The notes beneath the pieces are model-generated. The model was given only the letters and a program-made list of their open reading frames with translations, searched no databases and was not told where the DNA came from. The translations under genes were made by a program, and so were the position numbers. DNA of 64,000 nt from an uncultured Ruminococcus sp. (GTDB lineage Bacteria > Bacillota > Clostridia > Lachnospirales > Lachnospiraceae). Shown here one piece after another: positions 27,124 through 35,485 of the stretch (positions within the stretch are counted from its first letter, which is position 1; each line of letters opens with the position of its first letter). The stretch spans positions 1 through 64,000 of the forward strand of contig FMEL01000006.1 of NCBI GenBank assembly GCA_900066355.1. Direction: 5' to 3'.

Positions 27124-28947
27124 ATGGAAGTTGAAATCATTAAGGCGAAGGGTGCTGGTGAGGATACTTCTACGGGAAGAAAGATTGATAGATTAAGAGT
27201 TGCCGCATATTGTCGTGTTAGTACTGATGATGAAGATCAGATTAAAAGTTATAATTCAATGGTCAGATATTACACAGATTTGATAAAGAGTAATAAGCAA
27301 TGGGTTTTTGCAGGAGTTTTTGCTGATAAAGCAATTACAGGCACGAAAACAGATAAAAGAGAAGAATTCCAATTACTGATTCAGGAATGTCTTTCAGGCA
27401 ATATTGATCTAGTGATTGCAAAAAGCATTCCTAGATTCGCACGAAATACATTAGATACATTAAAATATGTAAGAATGTTAAGAGAGAGGAATATAGCGGT
27501 ATATTTTGAAGTCGAAAAAATTAATACGTTAAAAGATGGAGAATTTTTACTGACTATTTTAAGTTCTGTTGCACAGCAGGAAGTGGAAAATACATCTGCA
27601 TATGTAAAAAAAGGTTTGAAAATGAAGATGAAACGTGGAGAACTTGTTGGTTTTCAGGGCTGCCTTGGATATGATTACGATGTAGTAACAAAGTCGCTGT
27701 CTATTAACGAAGAAGGTGCGGAAACGGTCAGATACATATTTGACAGATATGTTGCAGGTGCTGGAAGTACGATGATTGCAAGGGAACTGAATGAACAGGG
27801 AATTCCAACTATTAAAGGGAATCCGTGGACTTCTTCCAGTGTAATGGGAATTATTAATAATGAAAAATACAAAGGTGATATTTTATTAGGAAAAACCTTT
27901 ACCGTAGATCCGATATCAAAAAGAAGGCTGGAAAATCTTGGAGAAGAAGATCGGTTTTACATTAAAAATCATCATGAACCGATTGTATCAGAAGAAAAAT
28001 TTGCAAGAGCTCAGGAGATACGGGAACGCCGTAATGGAGGACGCAAAAAGGGAGTATCACCTGGAAAACGAGAAAAATTCAGTAGACAATATGCTTTTAG
28101 TTGTATGCTTGAATGTGGATTTTGTGGTGCGAATTTATCAAGGAGAAGGTGGCATAGCAGTTCGAAATATACAAAAACTATTTGGCAATGTGTAGAATCA
28201 ACAAAACATGGTAAAAGGTTTTGTCCAGATAGTAAAGGAATTCCAGAGCAGGTTATAGAAGATGCTTTTATTGAATCTTACCGTATGTTATGTACAGATC
28301 ATAAAGATGTGTTGGAAGAATTTATTAAGAGAGTCGAGAAAACTTTATCAGAGGACTCGATAGAAGATAAAATTGAAAAACTCAATAGAAGTGTTTATAA
28401 TATTCAATATAAGAGAAAAAAGTTGCTGGAAAGCTATTTAGAGGGTGTTGTGGCTAAAGACATTTATGAGGAAACAGATGTGGGGTATGAAAAGAAATTG
28501 TCTGAAGCAAAAGCACAGTTAAGTATGTTGGAACAACAATATGACAATGAAGGTAGCTTGCAAAGAAGACTGACAGATTTTAGAAAAGCATTGTCAAAAA
28601 ATCAGATTTTAGAAGAATTTGACAGAGGAATATTTGAAAGTATCATCGAAAAAGTTATTGTCGGTGGTTACGATGAAAATGGAGAGAAAGATCCCTATAA
28701 AATCATTTTCGTATATAAAACAGGATTCAAAAATGAAATTGGAAACGCAAAAGAACGATTTGGGAAGAAATCAAAAGCAGTAGAAAAAGCGAAAGAAATG
28801 TGTTCCCATATCGTAGACGAGGTAAAGGATGTGTGTTCCTATGTTAGTGACAACACATGTGGAGACAGTTGTCTTACTTTCCAAGGGAATGGTCGACAGC
28901 AGAAAAGTGAAGGTGGACTTCTCTCTGGAGGATATGGATTTATCTGA
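27124..28947 (+). CDS. Large serine recombinase (ICE integrase)
   Basis: A 607-residue frame. The N-terminal resolvase domain (about 20-165) has the catalytic Ser in YCRVSTDDED (residue 33) and RFARNTLDTL. The recombinase domain follows (about 190-300, GFQGCLGYDYD...GNPWTSSSVMGIINNEKYKGD). A zinc ribbon comes next (about 325-372, CMLECGFCG...WQCVES...RFC), then a coiled coil and C-terminal sheet. AAAGGAGCGG precedes the ATG. It should integrate and excise the ICE. Unusually, the frame continues across the rlmD-type core at 28856-28872, so about 25 C-terminal residues are encoded by host sequence in the integrated state. The tail would differ after excision. Confidence 0.95.
   Translation: MEVEIIKAKGAGEDTSTGRKIDRLRVAAYCRVSTDDEDQIKSYNSMVRYYTDLIKSNKQWVFAGVFADKAITGTKTDKREEFQLLIQECLSGNIDLVIAKSIPRFARNTLDTLKYVRMLRERNIAVYFEVEKINTLKDGEFLLTILSSVAQQEVENTSAYVKKGLKMKMKRGELVGFQGCLGYDYDVVTKSLSINEEGAETVRYIFDRYVAGAGSTMIARELNEQGIPTIKGNPWTSSSVMGIINNEKYKGDILLGKTFTVDPISKRRLENLGEEDRFYIKNHHEPIVSEEKFARAQEIRERRNGGRKKGVSPGKREKFSRQYAFSCMLECGFCGANLSRRRWHSSSKYTKTIWQCVESTKHGKRFCPDSKGIPEQVIEDAFIESYRMLCTDHKDVLEEFIKRVEKTLSEDSIEDKIEKLNRSVYNIQYKRKKLLESYLEGVVAKDIYEETDVGYEKKLSEAKAQLSMLEQQYDNEGSLQRRLTDFRKALSKNQILEEFDRGIFESIIEKVIVGGYDENGEKDPYKIIFVYKTGFKNEIGNAKERFGKKSKAVEKAKEMCSHIVDEVKDVCSYVSDNTCGDSCLTFQGNGRQQKSEGGLLSGGYGFI
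28856..28872. other. Probable right attachment site core (attR)
   Basis: CATGTGGAGACAGTTGT is identical to 61510-61526 inside the intact rlmD gene. Here it joins the recombinase gene on the left to an rlmD tail on the right (residues HVETVVLLS). Similar cores lie at 32515-32531 (two mismatches) and 50114-50130. Large serine recombinases use short cores of this kind; the crossover dinucleotide cannot be read from one junction. Confidence 0.7.
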
Positions 28948-29170
28948 ATTCAAGGGAAAAGCAACTTATGAGCAGATAAAGGAATATGTACTGGAGGAGA
29001 CAGGACTTAAGGTTTCATCACTGTATATCGCACAGATTAAGAAGAAGTGTGGATTGGATGTCGGTGAGAACTTCAATCCGGCTAAATCAGGGAATGCGAG
29101 ACAGCCACAGTGTACACCAGAGAAGGAAGATGCGATTATGCAGGCGTTTAGGCATTTTGGAATCATATAG
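28856..29170 (+). pseudogene. 3' part of an rlmD-type methyltransferase gene, cut by the ICE
   Basis: The frame from the core (HVETVVLLS...) to the TAG at 29168-29170 encodes about 104 residues. They align along their length with the C-terminal extension of the intact RlmD at 60226-61821: TYEQIKEYVLEETGLKVSSLYIAQIKKKCGLDVGENFNPAKS... against the equivalent there. An in-frame ATG upstream (28829) lies in ICE sequence. The methyltransferase domain is missing and should lie beyond the left end of the ICE. Sequence divergence from 60226 shows that it is a different paralogue, not a local duplication. Confidence 0.85.
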
Positions 29171-29172
29171 AT

Positions 29173-29327
29173 TGTGGATAAGCAGCATCGTGTGTTAAAA
29201 ATATAGTAAAGTATGGGAAAAAGGACATTCCAGAACTGTAGATTTTACAGGTCAGGGGATGTCTTTTTTGGCTGCCTTGGAGTGTCTAAAGGACAATGTA
29301 ATGATACTGAGGGTATTAAGACTTATT
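29173..29327. repeat. ~150-bp repeat, copy A, containing the rlmD-tail terminator
   Basis: This segment begins two bases after the rlmD tail and recurs at 38383-38534, well over 80 percent identical by eye. It includes a terminator at 29220-29269: AAAGGACAT..CC pairs with GGGGATGTCTTT, with an inner CTGTA/TACAG hairpin, followed by T residues. Confidence 0.8.
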
Positions 29328-29496
29328 AAAATTATACTTATCTTATCTAATCTAAAGATAAGGATGGATGGGATAATTACTAAGATTGAAGAATTTGCTT
29401 TTTCAAGATATACTTTTCGTAACAGATAGCGATAAATTATTCAATTTACTGATAGAAAAGATTGATAAATACGCAATTGCAATGGGAGAGTGACTG
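29328..29496 (+). other. Intergenic stretch with the tail of an unknown gene
   Basis: A short frame at about 29416-29493 (residues FVTDSDKLFNLLIEKIDKYAIAMGE, then TGA) looks like the C-terminus of a lost gene. It has no start and no identifiable family. A nearby sequence, ACTTATCTTATCTAATC followed by TAAAGATAAGG, forms a weak inverted repeat. Confidence 0.3.
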
Positions 29497-30588
29497 GTGG
29501 CTTCTCTGCAACAGTCTTCACAAGGAGAATACAGCTTGGATGCACAGAAGGACAAACGCTATAAACAGAGACGGATTAAGGCATCTGTTTCTGTTAATCA
29601 GGAAATGATTGGTTTCTATTGGTCTATAGGAAGAGATATTGTAGAAAAGTCGGCTGAAAGTAAGTGGGGCAGTGGATTTTTTGTTAATTTAAGTAAAGAT
29701 ATGAGAACAATTTTGCCAGGGGTTCAAGGCTTATCAAGTTCGAATCTCAGATATATGAAGAAATTTTATGAATTGTACAGTGATCCAATTCTTCCACAAT
29801 TTGTGGAAGAATTGAAGAGCAAAGAGGATTCAATAAATGTTCCACAACTTGTGGGAGATTTATCGGATAAAGAATTGTTTTCGATTCCGTGGGGACATCA
29901 TAGAGCTATCATTGATAAATGTAAATTGGACAGGGAAAAATCAATATTTTTTGTGAAGAAAACGATTTTAAATAATTGGTCAAGGGCAGTACTTTTAAAT
30001 TTTCTTGATACCGATTTATATGAGCGTCAGGGAAAAGCAATTTCAAACTTTGAATACGCATTGCCTGAACCACAAAGCGACCTTGCACAGGAAATAACAA
30101 AGGATCCATATAATTTCGACTTCGTAGCAATCAGAGAAGATTATAGTGAGAAAGAGTTAAAAGACGCATTGATGGACAACATCACAAAATTTCTTATGGA
30201 ACTTGGAAAAGGGTTTGCTTTTGTTGGAAGAGAATATACAATACCGATTGAAGGAACAGAGGAAAAAATAGATCTTTTATTTTATCATCTGTATTTGCAT
30301 TGTTACGTTGTTGTTGAAGTTAAAATAGTAGCGGCAAGTTTAAGTATTCTCAATAATTCAGTCGTAATGGATGATGGAACGGACCCGGAGAGAATCGCGA
30401 TGATTCAAAGAGGAATAGAGCAGTTATCTTCTAAAGATATTACAACCCAGATTGACCTGCTGCTCGAAGATAAAAATAGTGGCCTTATAGATGACGCCTC
30501 GATTTCTATGCTGAGAGCTTTCAGAGAAGGAATGTTTATTGGGAATGGTACGCCAATACCTGTCAGTCGCTATACTGATGCGAGTTAA
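29497..30588 (+). CDS. DUF1016 (YhcG-type) PD-(D/E)XK nuclease with replaced C-terminus
   Basis: A 363-residue frame starting with GTG after GGGAGAG. The N-terminal DUF1016 helical domain (about residues 15-175, VNQEMIGFYWSIGRDIVEK...SSSNLRYMKKFYELY) precedes the nuclease core (about 205-280, FVGREYTIPIEGTEEKIDLLFYHLYLHCYVVVEVKI, with the D and E-x-K catalytic positions). After EVKI the family sequence stops, and about 85 residues of another, unrecognised protein follow (LSSKDITTQIDLLLEDKNS...). Family members continue here with the end of the nuclease fold, so this looks like a recombinant, probably inactive protein. Such nucleases occur near restriction systems, in line with the McrC fragment downstream. 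Confidence 0.75.
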   Translation: MASLQQSSQGEYSLDAQKDKRYKQRRIKASVSVNQEMIGFYWSIGRDIVEKSAESKWGSGFFVNLSKDMRTILPGVQGLSSSNLRYMKKFYELYSDPILPQFVEELKSKEDSINVPQLVGDLSDKELFSIPWGHHRAIIDKCKLDREKSIFFVKKTILNNWSRAVLLNFLDTDLYERQGKAISNFEYALPEPQSDLAQEITKDPYNFDFVAIREDYSEKELKDALMDNITKFLMELGKGFAFVGREYTIPIEGTEEKIDLLFYHLYLHCYVVVEVKIVAASLSILNNSVVMDDGTDPERIAMIQRGIEQLSSKDITTQIDLLLEDKNSGLIDDASISMLRAFREGMFIGNGTPIPVSRYTDAS

Positions 30589-30612
30589 AGAAACAGAAAG
30601 GATAAGGAATAT

Positions 30613-30741
30613 ATGGAGATTGTTAATCTTATTTTGAATATTGCGGTGATAGTGTTGATTTTTTTAGTGGGGCTTTTCACTAAGAATTATTTGCCATTCC
30701 GTGGCAATTGGACAACGACGAGAATTCTATGCTGCCAGTGA
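30613..30741 (+). CDS. Short membrane frame fused into mcrC remains
   Basis: ATG 30613 follows AAAGGATAAGG and encodes one hydrophobic segment (LILNIAVIVLIFLVGLF). The last ~12 codons overlap the mcrC fragment in another frame, so the natural 3' end is lost. It is probably the 5' remnant of a membrane gene joined to mcrC by a deletion. Confidence 0.35.
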   Translation: MEIVNLILNIAVIVLIFLVGLFTKNYLPFRGNWTTTRILCCQ

Positions 30742-31085
30742 TGCAAAGTGATATTATGCTCCAGCGTGATGATAGAGTTCTTATCATTGATGCAAAGTAC
30801 TATGAGCATAGTATGCAGGTACAGTTTAACAAGCATACACTTCACTCGGCTAACCTTTATCAGATTTTTACTTATGTGAAGAATAAGGAATACGAATTGA
30901 GAGAGAAGGACCACACGGTTTCAGGAATGCTTTTGTATGCGAAGACTGATGAAGAAATATATCCGAATAATGTATATCAGATGAGTGGTAACCAGATCAC
31001 AGTCAGGATTCTGGATTTGAATTTACCATTTACAGAAATAGCAGAGCAGCTAGATACAATAGCAAAATTGCATTTCAGTTTATAA
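30708..31085 (+). pseudogene. mcrC: C-terminal fragment of mcrC
   Basis: About 125 residues match the C-terminal nuclease part of McrC, the subunit of the modified-cytosine-specific McrBC restriction system: MQSDIMLQRDDRVLIIDAKYY carries the D and D-x-K positions, followed by LYQIFTYVKNKEYE and SGMLLYAKTDEE. The N-terminal half of McrC and the whole mcrB gene are absent. The frame begins inside sequence from a different gene, so this is a remnant. AAGGAGG at its end serves the next gene. Confidence 0.75.
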
Positions 31086-31099
31086 AGGAGGCCTCTTAT

Positions 31100-32146
31100 T
31101 TGAAAAAGAAAAAAGGCGAAGTAACCATCCGTTCCAGCGCAGCAGAATACTTAACCTATGTTGCCTCTGTGGGGGATCAGCAGGACAGTATTGAGATGCG
31201 CTATGAGGATGAGAATATATGGCTGACACAGAAGATGATGGCCACACTGTATAATGTGGATGTTCGTACAATCAATGAGCATATTAAGAAGATTTATTCC
31301 GACTCAGAGCTTGAGGAAGATTCAACTATCCGGAATTTCCGGATAGTTCAAACCGAAGGTTCACGTCAGGTGACTCGTGATACGAAGCATTATAATCTTC
31401 AAATGATTATTGCGGTTGGATTCAAGGTGAATAATGAGCGAGCAGTGCAGTTTCGTAAGTGGGCCAATGGCATCGTAAAAGACTACACCATCAAGGGCTG
31501 GGTCTTGGATGATGAACGTCTGAAAAATGGTGGATCCGTACTTACAGTAGAATACTTTGACCGCTTGCTTGAGCAGATTCGTGAAATCCGTCTTTCGGAG
31601 CGTAGATTTTATCAGAAGATAACGGATATCTATGCTACAGCTCTCGATTATGACAGAACAGCAAAAACAACAAAGCAGTTCTTCGCAAAGGTTCAAAACA
31701 AGATGCATTATGCAGTTCACGGACATACAGCAGCAGAGCTGATTTATGAGCGAGCAGATGCGGATAAGCCACACATGGGATTAACCACTTGGGCAGCAGC
31801 ACCGGAAGATAAGATAGTAAAAAGTGATGTGAGCGTTGTGAAGAATTATCTTTCAGAGAAGGAAATGCGTTCACTGGAGCGTATTGTATCTGCTTATCTG
31901 GATTTGGCAGAAGATCGTGCGGAACGTCATATTCCGATGACAATGGAGGATTGGACGAAACGACTGGATCTATTCCTGATGGCAGATGACAGAGAGGTAC
32001 TTCAGGATACAGGCAAAATCACTGCTGAGATTGCCAAGGCAAAAGCTGAGACCGAATTTGAAAAATATCGTGTTATTCAGGATAGGCTGTTCATGTCTGA
32101 CTTTGATAAGTACATGCTGGAACTGGAGGAGAATGAGAAAAAGTAG
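31100..32146 (+). CDS. RhuM family protein
   Basis: A 348-residue protein with the full RhuM pattern: IEMRYEDENIWLTQKMMATLYNVDVRTINEHIKKI at about residues 29-63, YNLQMIIAVGFKVNNERAVQFRKWA, then a helical C-terminus with WTKRLDLFLMADDREVL. The start is TTG 31100 with AAGGAGG at 31085-31091. RhuM proteins accompany restriction and other defence genes and have no proven activity; the N-terminal domain looks DNA-binding. It appears intact, unlike its two neighbours. Confidence 0.85.
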   Translation: MKKKKGEVTIRSSAAEYLTYVASVGDQQDSIEMRYEDENIWLTQKMMATLYNVDVRTINEHIKKIYSDSELEEDSTIRNFRIVQTEGSRQVTRDTKHYNLQMIIAVGFKVNNERAVQFRKWANGIVKDYTIKGWVLDDERLKNGGSVLTVEYFDRLLEQIREIRLSERRFYQKITDIYATALDYDRTAKTTKQFFAKVQNKMHYAVHGHTAAELIYERADADKPHMGLTTWAAAPEDKIVKSDVSVVKNYLSEKEMRSLERIVSAYLDLAEDRAERHIPMTMEDWTKRLDLFLMADDREVLQDTGKITAEIAKAKAETEFEKYRVIQDRLFMSDFDKYMLELEENEKK

Positions 32147-32410
32147 CAGCATCGCCATTAAAATTTTCAACTTGCCAAGGTCGAGTGCATGGGAGTTGGG
32201 ACATCAGTCAGGGCTAAAATAGCCGTTGACCTGTTCTCTGTACAAAGAACAGACAAGGTGGAGGCGATGGCAGTTCTTCGTCAAATTTGACTTTTCTATT
32301 GGAATCACTATAATAGTAGAAACGAATAAAAAAGTAGAACTTTTTCCGTAGACTGACGAGGTTCAGACTGTGATATGGATAGCGAGTTGTATTAATACTT
32401 TTTTGCTACA
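32147..32410. other. Intergenic stretch without recognisable gene
   Basis: No start with a plausible ribosome binding site and no family match. An AT-rich segment near 32290-32345 may be a promoter region. A run TTTTGCTACAG at 32401 recurs at 32448. Confidence 0.3.
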
Positions 32411-32682
32411 GAATTTGTTGATATGTTTCCGCAAACAAACGGAGATATTTTGCTACAGTCCACATTAGTCTGGATCGGTTCCCGAAAACTGACATCAATC
32501 AGGACGTATCGTTCCATGTTGAGACGGTTGTTCTTTTGTCCAAACTGAAACAAAAGCCGGATGATTACATTAATGTTACAATTGAACTTGATGATATGGA
32601 TATAACATCTGCAGAGACTAAGGCTACATATGATGAGATAAAGAAGTATGTGGCTGAACATAATGCCGGCATGAAGGTTTAA
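32411..32682 (+). pseudogene. Partial rlmD-type tail with a 74-bp insertion at the core
   Basis: 32411-32440 encodes EFVDMFPQTN and 32515-32682 encodes HVETVVLLSKLKQKPDD...MKV followed by TAA. In the intact gene at 60226 the two parts are contiguous (DMFPATEHVETVVLLS). The 74 bases between (32441-32514) interrupt the gene at the same point where the ICE recombined at 28856. The core here is CATGTTGAGACGGTTGT. The tail is also shorter than the others, ending at about half of the usual C-terminal extension. I read it as a scar of an earlier insertion and loss. Confidence 0.75.
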
Positions 32683-32702
32683 TAAAGAGAGGTGCATATG
32701 CT

Positions 32703-33392
32703 ATGCCAGGTATACTCGTGGTTGAAGATGATGAAAATTTAAATCGTGGAATTACATTCTCACTGAAAAAATTCGGATATGAGGTTTTTTCAGCAGAATC
32801 AGTGAAAAAAGCGAAAAGAATTGCAAGTGATAATAATGTGGATGTTACCATTTGTGATGTGAATCTTCCGGATGGGAATGGACTGGAATTTGTAAGGTGG
32901 ATGAGATGCAATTATAATACATATATTATTTGTCTTACAGCACTAGATCAGGAGATGGATCAGGTCATGGGATATGAAGCAGGGGCAGATGATTATATTA
33001 CAAAGCCGTTTAGTCTTTCGGTACTTCTTTTGAAAATAGAAGCACATTTCCGCCGCAGACAGGAGAAAACGGAAGCCGGAAAGATGATTTCGGGAGATAT
33101 CGTATTTATCGCAGGAGAAATGAAAGTCCTGATAAAGAGTCGTGAAATCAGTCTGACAAAAACGGAGTTGAAAATGCTGACTTTTTTTCTTCAGAATCCG
33201 AAACAGATTCTTTCAAAAACACAAATATTGGAAAACGTGTTTGATCTGGAAGGGGATTTTGTGGATGAAAATACAATCGCTGTCAATATCAGAAGACTCC
33301 GTGAGAAAATCGAAGACAATCCGGCTGCACCGGTCTATATAAAGAATATCAGAGGTCTTGGGTATATATGGAATCAGGAGGTAAGGCAGTGA
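32703..33392 (+). CDS. OmpR-family response regulator, second cassette
   Basis: A 229-residue protein. The receiver domain carries phospho-acceptor Asp in TICDVNLPDG (about residue 51) and the conserved Lys in ITKPF; the OmpR-type winged helix has TKTELKMLTFF...NIRRLREKI...YIKNIRGLGYIW. AGAGAGGTG precedes the ATG. It parallels the regulator at 18199 but is clearly divergent. The kinase start overlaps its stop. Confidence 0.92.
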   Translation: MPGILVVEDDENLNRGITFSLKKFGYEVFSAESVKKAKRIASDNNVDVTICDVNLPDGNGLEFVRWMRCNYNTYIICLTALDQEMDQVMGYEAGADDYITKPFSLSVLLLKIEAHFRRRQEKTEAGKMISGDIVFIAGEMKVLIKSREISLTKTELKMLTFFLQNPKQILSKTQILENVFDLEGDFVDENTIAVNIRRLREKIEDNPAAPVYIKNIRGLGYIWNQEVRQ

Positions 33393-34633
33393 CAAAGAGA
33401 TATCTCAAGAAGATTACAGTAGTGCTCTCCTTGGTATTACCTGTCATATTATTGTTTGCAATATTAAATTGCTTTACCACGTATGTGTTTTATGAAGATT
33501 ATAAATATAAAATGAATCTTATGACAGAGATTGCTGCAAAGGAAGAATTTTCCGGGCTGGATGCTGTTTCGGAATTGCTTAAGGATAAGGATATTGAAAC
33601 TAACGAACAGGGAAGGCGATTATTGGGGCAATATGGATACTGGGGGAATAAAGGGAATGCATTTTATTCGCAATTCCGGCATCAGGTTATGGTGACCGGT
33701 GCTGTAAGCACTGTGATATGCGTGCTTCTTTTGACTTTTTTACTTTATTGGAAGAAAAAAGAAGATGCGTGTCATCAGAAAATTTTAGACCAGTTGGAAG
33801 AAATTCTGATCAGATTCCGTGAAAATAAATTTGATGCTTTACTGAAAACGGAAAATCCAGCAGAACTGGAAAAATTGAATGACCAGCTTGAAGCAATCGG
33901 ACATCATATTCAGTTGCTAAAGGAAGAAGCACGGGAAGAAAAAGAGAGCACGAAAGAAATGGTTTCTGATATCTCTCACCAGTTAAAGACACCGGTTGCA
34001 GCTTTGGATACATGTTTTAGTGTGCTGATGCAGAATGACTTAAGTGCCACAGAACAGGAGGAGTTTCGTATCCGTTGTCGGAGTGCTCTGGATGGACTGG
34101 AGACATTATTGCAGTCGCTTCTTGAAATATCCAAGATGGAAACTGGACTGATTCAGATTAATAAGAAAAAACTTCCGCTTATGGATACTGTCATATCTGC
34201 TGTGAACTGTACTTATCCAAAAGCGGACGAGAAAGAAATTGAATTCGTTTTTGACTATGCAAAAGAGCTGGAAACATGCATGGTTATGCAGGATAAAAGA
34301 TGGCTTGGTGAAGCTGTGATCAACGTTTTGGATAATGCAATCAAGTACAGCCCGGATGGTTCAAAAATATTTATCCGGTTACAAAAAAGAAACGATCTTG
34401 TAAGAATGGAAATTGAGGATCAGGGAATTGGTATTCCGCAGAATGAGTATCACAAAATTTTTCAACGATTTTACAGAGGAAGTTCCAGGAAGGTTATGGA
34501 AAAGAGTGGTACAGGAATCGGACTTTTTCTATCGAGAGAAATTATCGAAAAACACGGAGGTACAATCATGGTAACCTCCGGCAAAAAGAAAAAAGGAAGC
34601 ACGTTTGTGATTCAATTACCATATGTTGGTTAA
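33389..34633 (+). CDS. Sensor histidine kinase, second cassette
   Basis: A 414-residue protein. Membrane segments lie at about residues 8-28 and 104-124, with a short extracellular loop of roughly 75 residues. The HisKA His is in SDISHQLKTPV, and the ATPase domain has NVLDNAIKYSPDG, DQGIGIP and GTGIGLFLSREI. GTG 33389 is chosen as the start because AGGAGG lies at about 33377-33382 and relatives begin near here. It follows the same gene order as 18199-19919. Confidence 0.92.
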   Translation: MTKRYLKKITVVLSLVLPVILLFAILNCFTTYVFYEDYKYKMNLMTEIAAKEEFSGLDAVSELLKDKDIETNEQGRRLLGQYGYWGNKGNAFYSQFRHQVMVTGAVSTVICVLLLTFLLYWKKKEDACHQKILDQLEEILIRFRENKFDALLKTENPAELEKLNDQLEAIGHHIQLLKEEAREEKESTKEMVSDISHQLKTPVAALDTCFSVLMQNDLSATEQEEFRIRCRSALDGLETLLQSLLEISKMETGLIQINKKKLPLMDTVISAVNCTYPKADEKEIEFVFDYAKELETCMVMQDKRWLGEAVINVLDNAIKYSPDGSKIFIRLQKRNDLVRMEIEDQGIGIPQNEYHKIFQRFYRGSSRKVMEKSGTGIGLFLSREIIEKHGGTIMVTSGKKKKGSTFVIQLPYVG

Positions 34634-34642
34634 ATTTTAAGT

Positions 34643-34685
34643 GGGCAGAAATCTTACAATTCTGTAAGACTTCTGCTCGTTTTTT
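34643..34685 (+). terminator. Terminator after the second kinase gene
   Basis: A 16-bp imperfect stem (34643-34658 with 34663-34678), a 4-base loop and a run of T from 34680. It separates regulators from exporter genes, as in the first cassette. Confidence 0.8.
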
Positions 34686-34810
34686 GAAAGTGAAATGAAA
34701 GATTATCCTGATACAATTTGGATGTAGGTTGAAAAATGACCAAATATATAAACAGGCAAAGAAAGCGTGCTGAAAAGGTACGCTTTACAGAATTGAAAAG
34801 GAGGCAACAC

Positions 34811-35485
34811 ATGAGTGTGATATTAGAAACTAAGCAGCTTTGTAAGTTTTATGGCGCAGGTGAGAATCAGGTCAAAGCGGTCAATCAGGTGGACATTCAG
34901 ATTGAGCAGGGAGAATTTGTCGCAATTGTTGGAAAGTCAGGTTCCGGTAAAAGTACATTACTTCATATGCTTGGAGGGCTAGACACCCCGACAAAAGGCA
35001 GTGTTACTTTAGCAGGGAAAGATTTATACAGGATGAAGGAAGATGCCCTTGCTGTTTTCCGCAGAAGAAAAATCGGATTTGTTTTTCAGGCATTTAATCT
35101 GGTTTCATCTGTTAATGTCTGGGAAAATATTGTACTGCCACTGGGGCTGGATGGAAGAAAAGTGGATGAAGCGTATGTAAATGATATTATTGCAACTCTG
35201 GGGATTGAAAACCGGATTTATAATCTGCCAAATCAGTTATCCGGAGGACAGCAGCAGAGAGTAGCAATTGCAAGAGCACTGGTGAATCGTCCGGAAATTA
35301 TATTTGCGGATGAGCCGACAGGCAATCTTGATTCTAAGACCAGTGATGAGGTAATCGCTCTGCTTAAGATGACAGCAAAAAAATATGGACAGACAATTGT
35401 AATGATTACCCATGATGACGAAATTGCACAGGTCGCTGACCGTATTCTGGTGATTGAGGATGGACAGGTGGTGGATTTCAGATGA
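34811..35485 (+). CDS. ABC exporter ATP-binding protein, second cassette
   Basis: A 224-residue ATPase with Walker A GKSGSGKST, signature LSGGQQQR, Walker B IIFADEP and switch His in MITHDDE. ATG 34811 has AAAGGAGG about ten bases upstream, so the longer frame from 34736 is rejected. It overlaps the permease start (ATGA). It is closely similar in pattern to the ATPase at 20097. Confidence 0.93.
   Translation: MSVILETKQLCKFYGAGENQVKAVNQVDIQIEQGEFVAIVGKSGSGKSTLLHMLGGLDTPTKGSVTLAGKDLYRMKEDALAVFRRRKIGFVFQAFNLVSSVNVWENIVLPLGLDGRKVDEAYVNDIIATLGIENRIYNLPNQLSGGQQQRVAIARALVNRPEIIFADEPTGNLDSKTSDEVIALLKMTAKKYGQTIVMITHDDEIAQVADRILVIEDGQVVDFR

Larger units (their letters stand above)
1..28872 (+). mobile_element. 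Integrative conjugative element, right part (left end outside window)
   Basis: The span contains conjugation and mobilization genes (truncated helicase, ArdC-type protein, two relaxases, MobC), ICE-type regulators (several XRE proteins, two sigma-like proteins, HTH_16) and ends with a large serine recombinase. The recombinase abuts a 17-bp sequence, CATGTGGAGACAGTTGT at 28856-28872, also found inside the intact rlmD gene at 61510-61526, and is followed by an rlmD tail. I infer that this is the right junction of an ICE inserted in an rlmD-type gene. Two relaxases of different type and several broken genes suggest that the element is a composite of at least two mobile elements. The left junction is not visible, so size and completeness are unknown. 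Confidence 0.65.
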
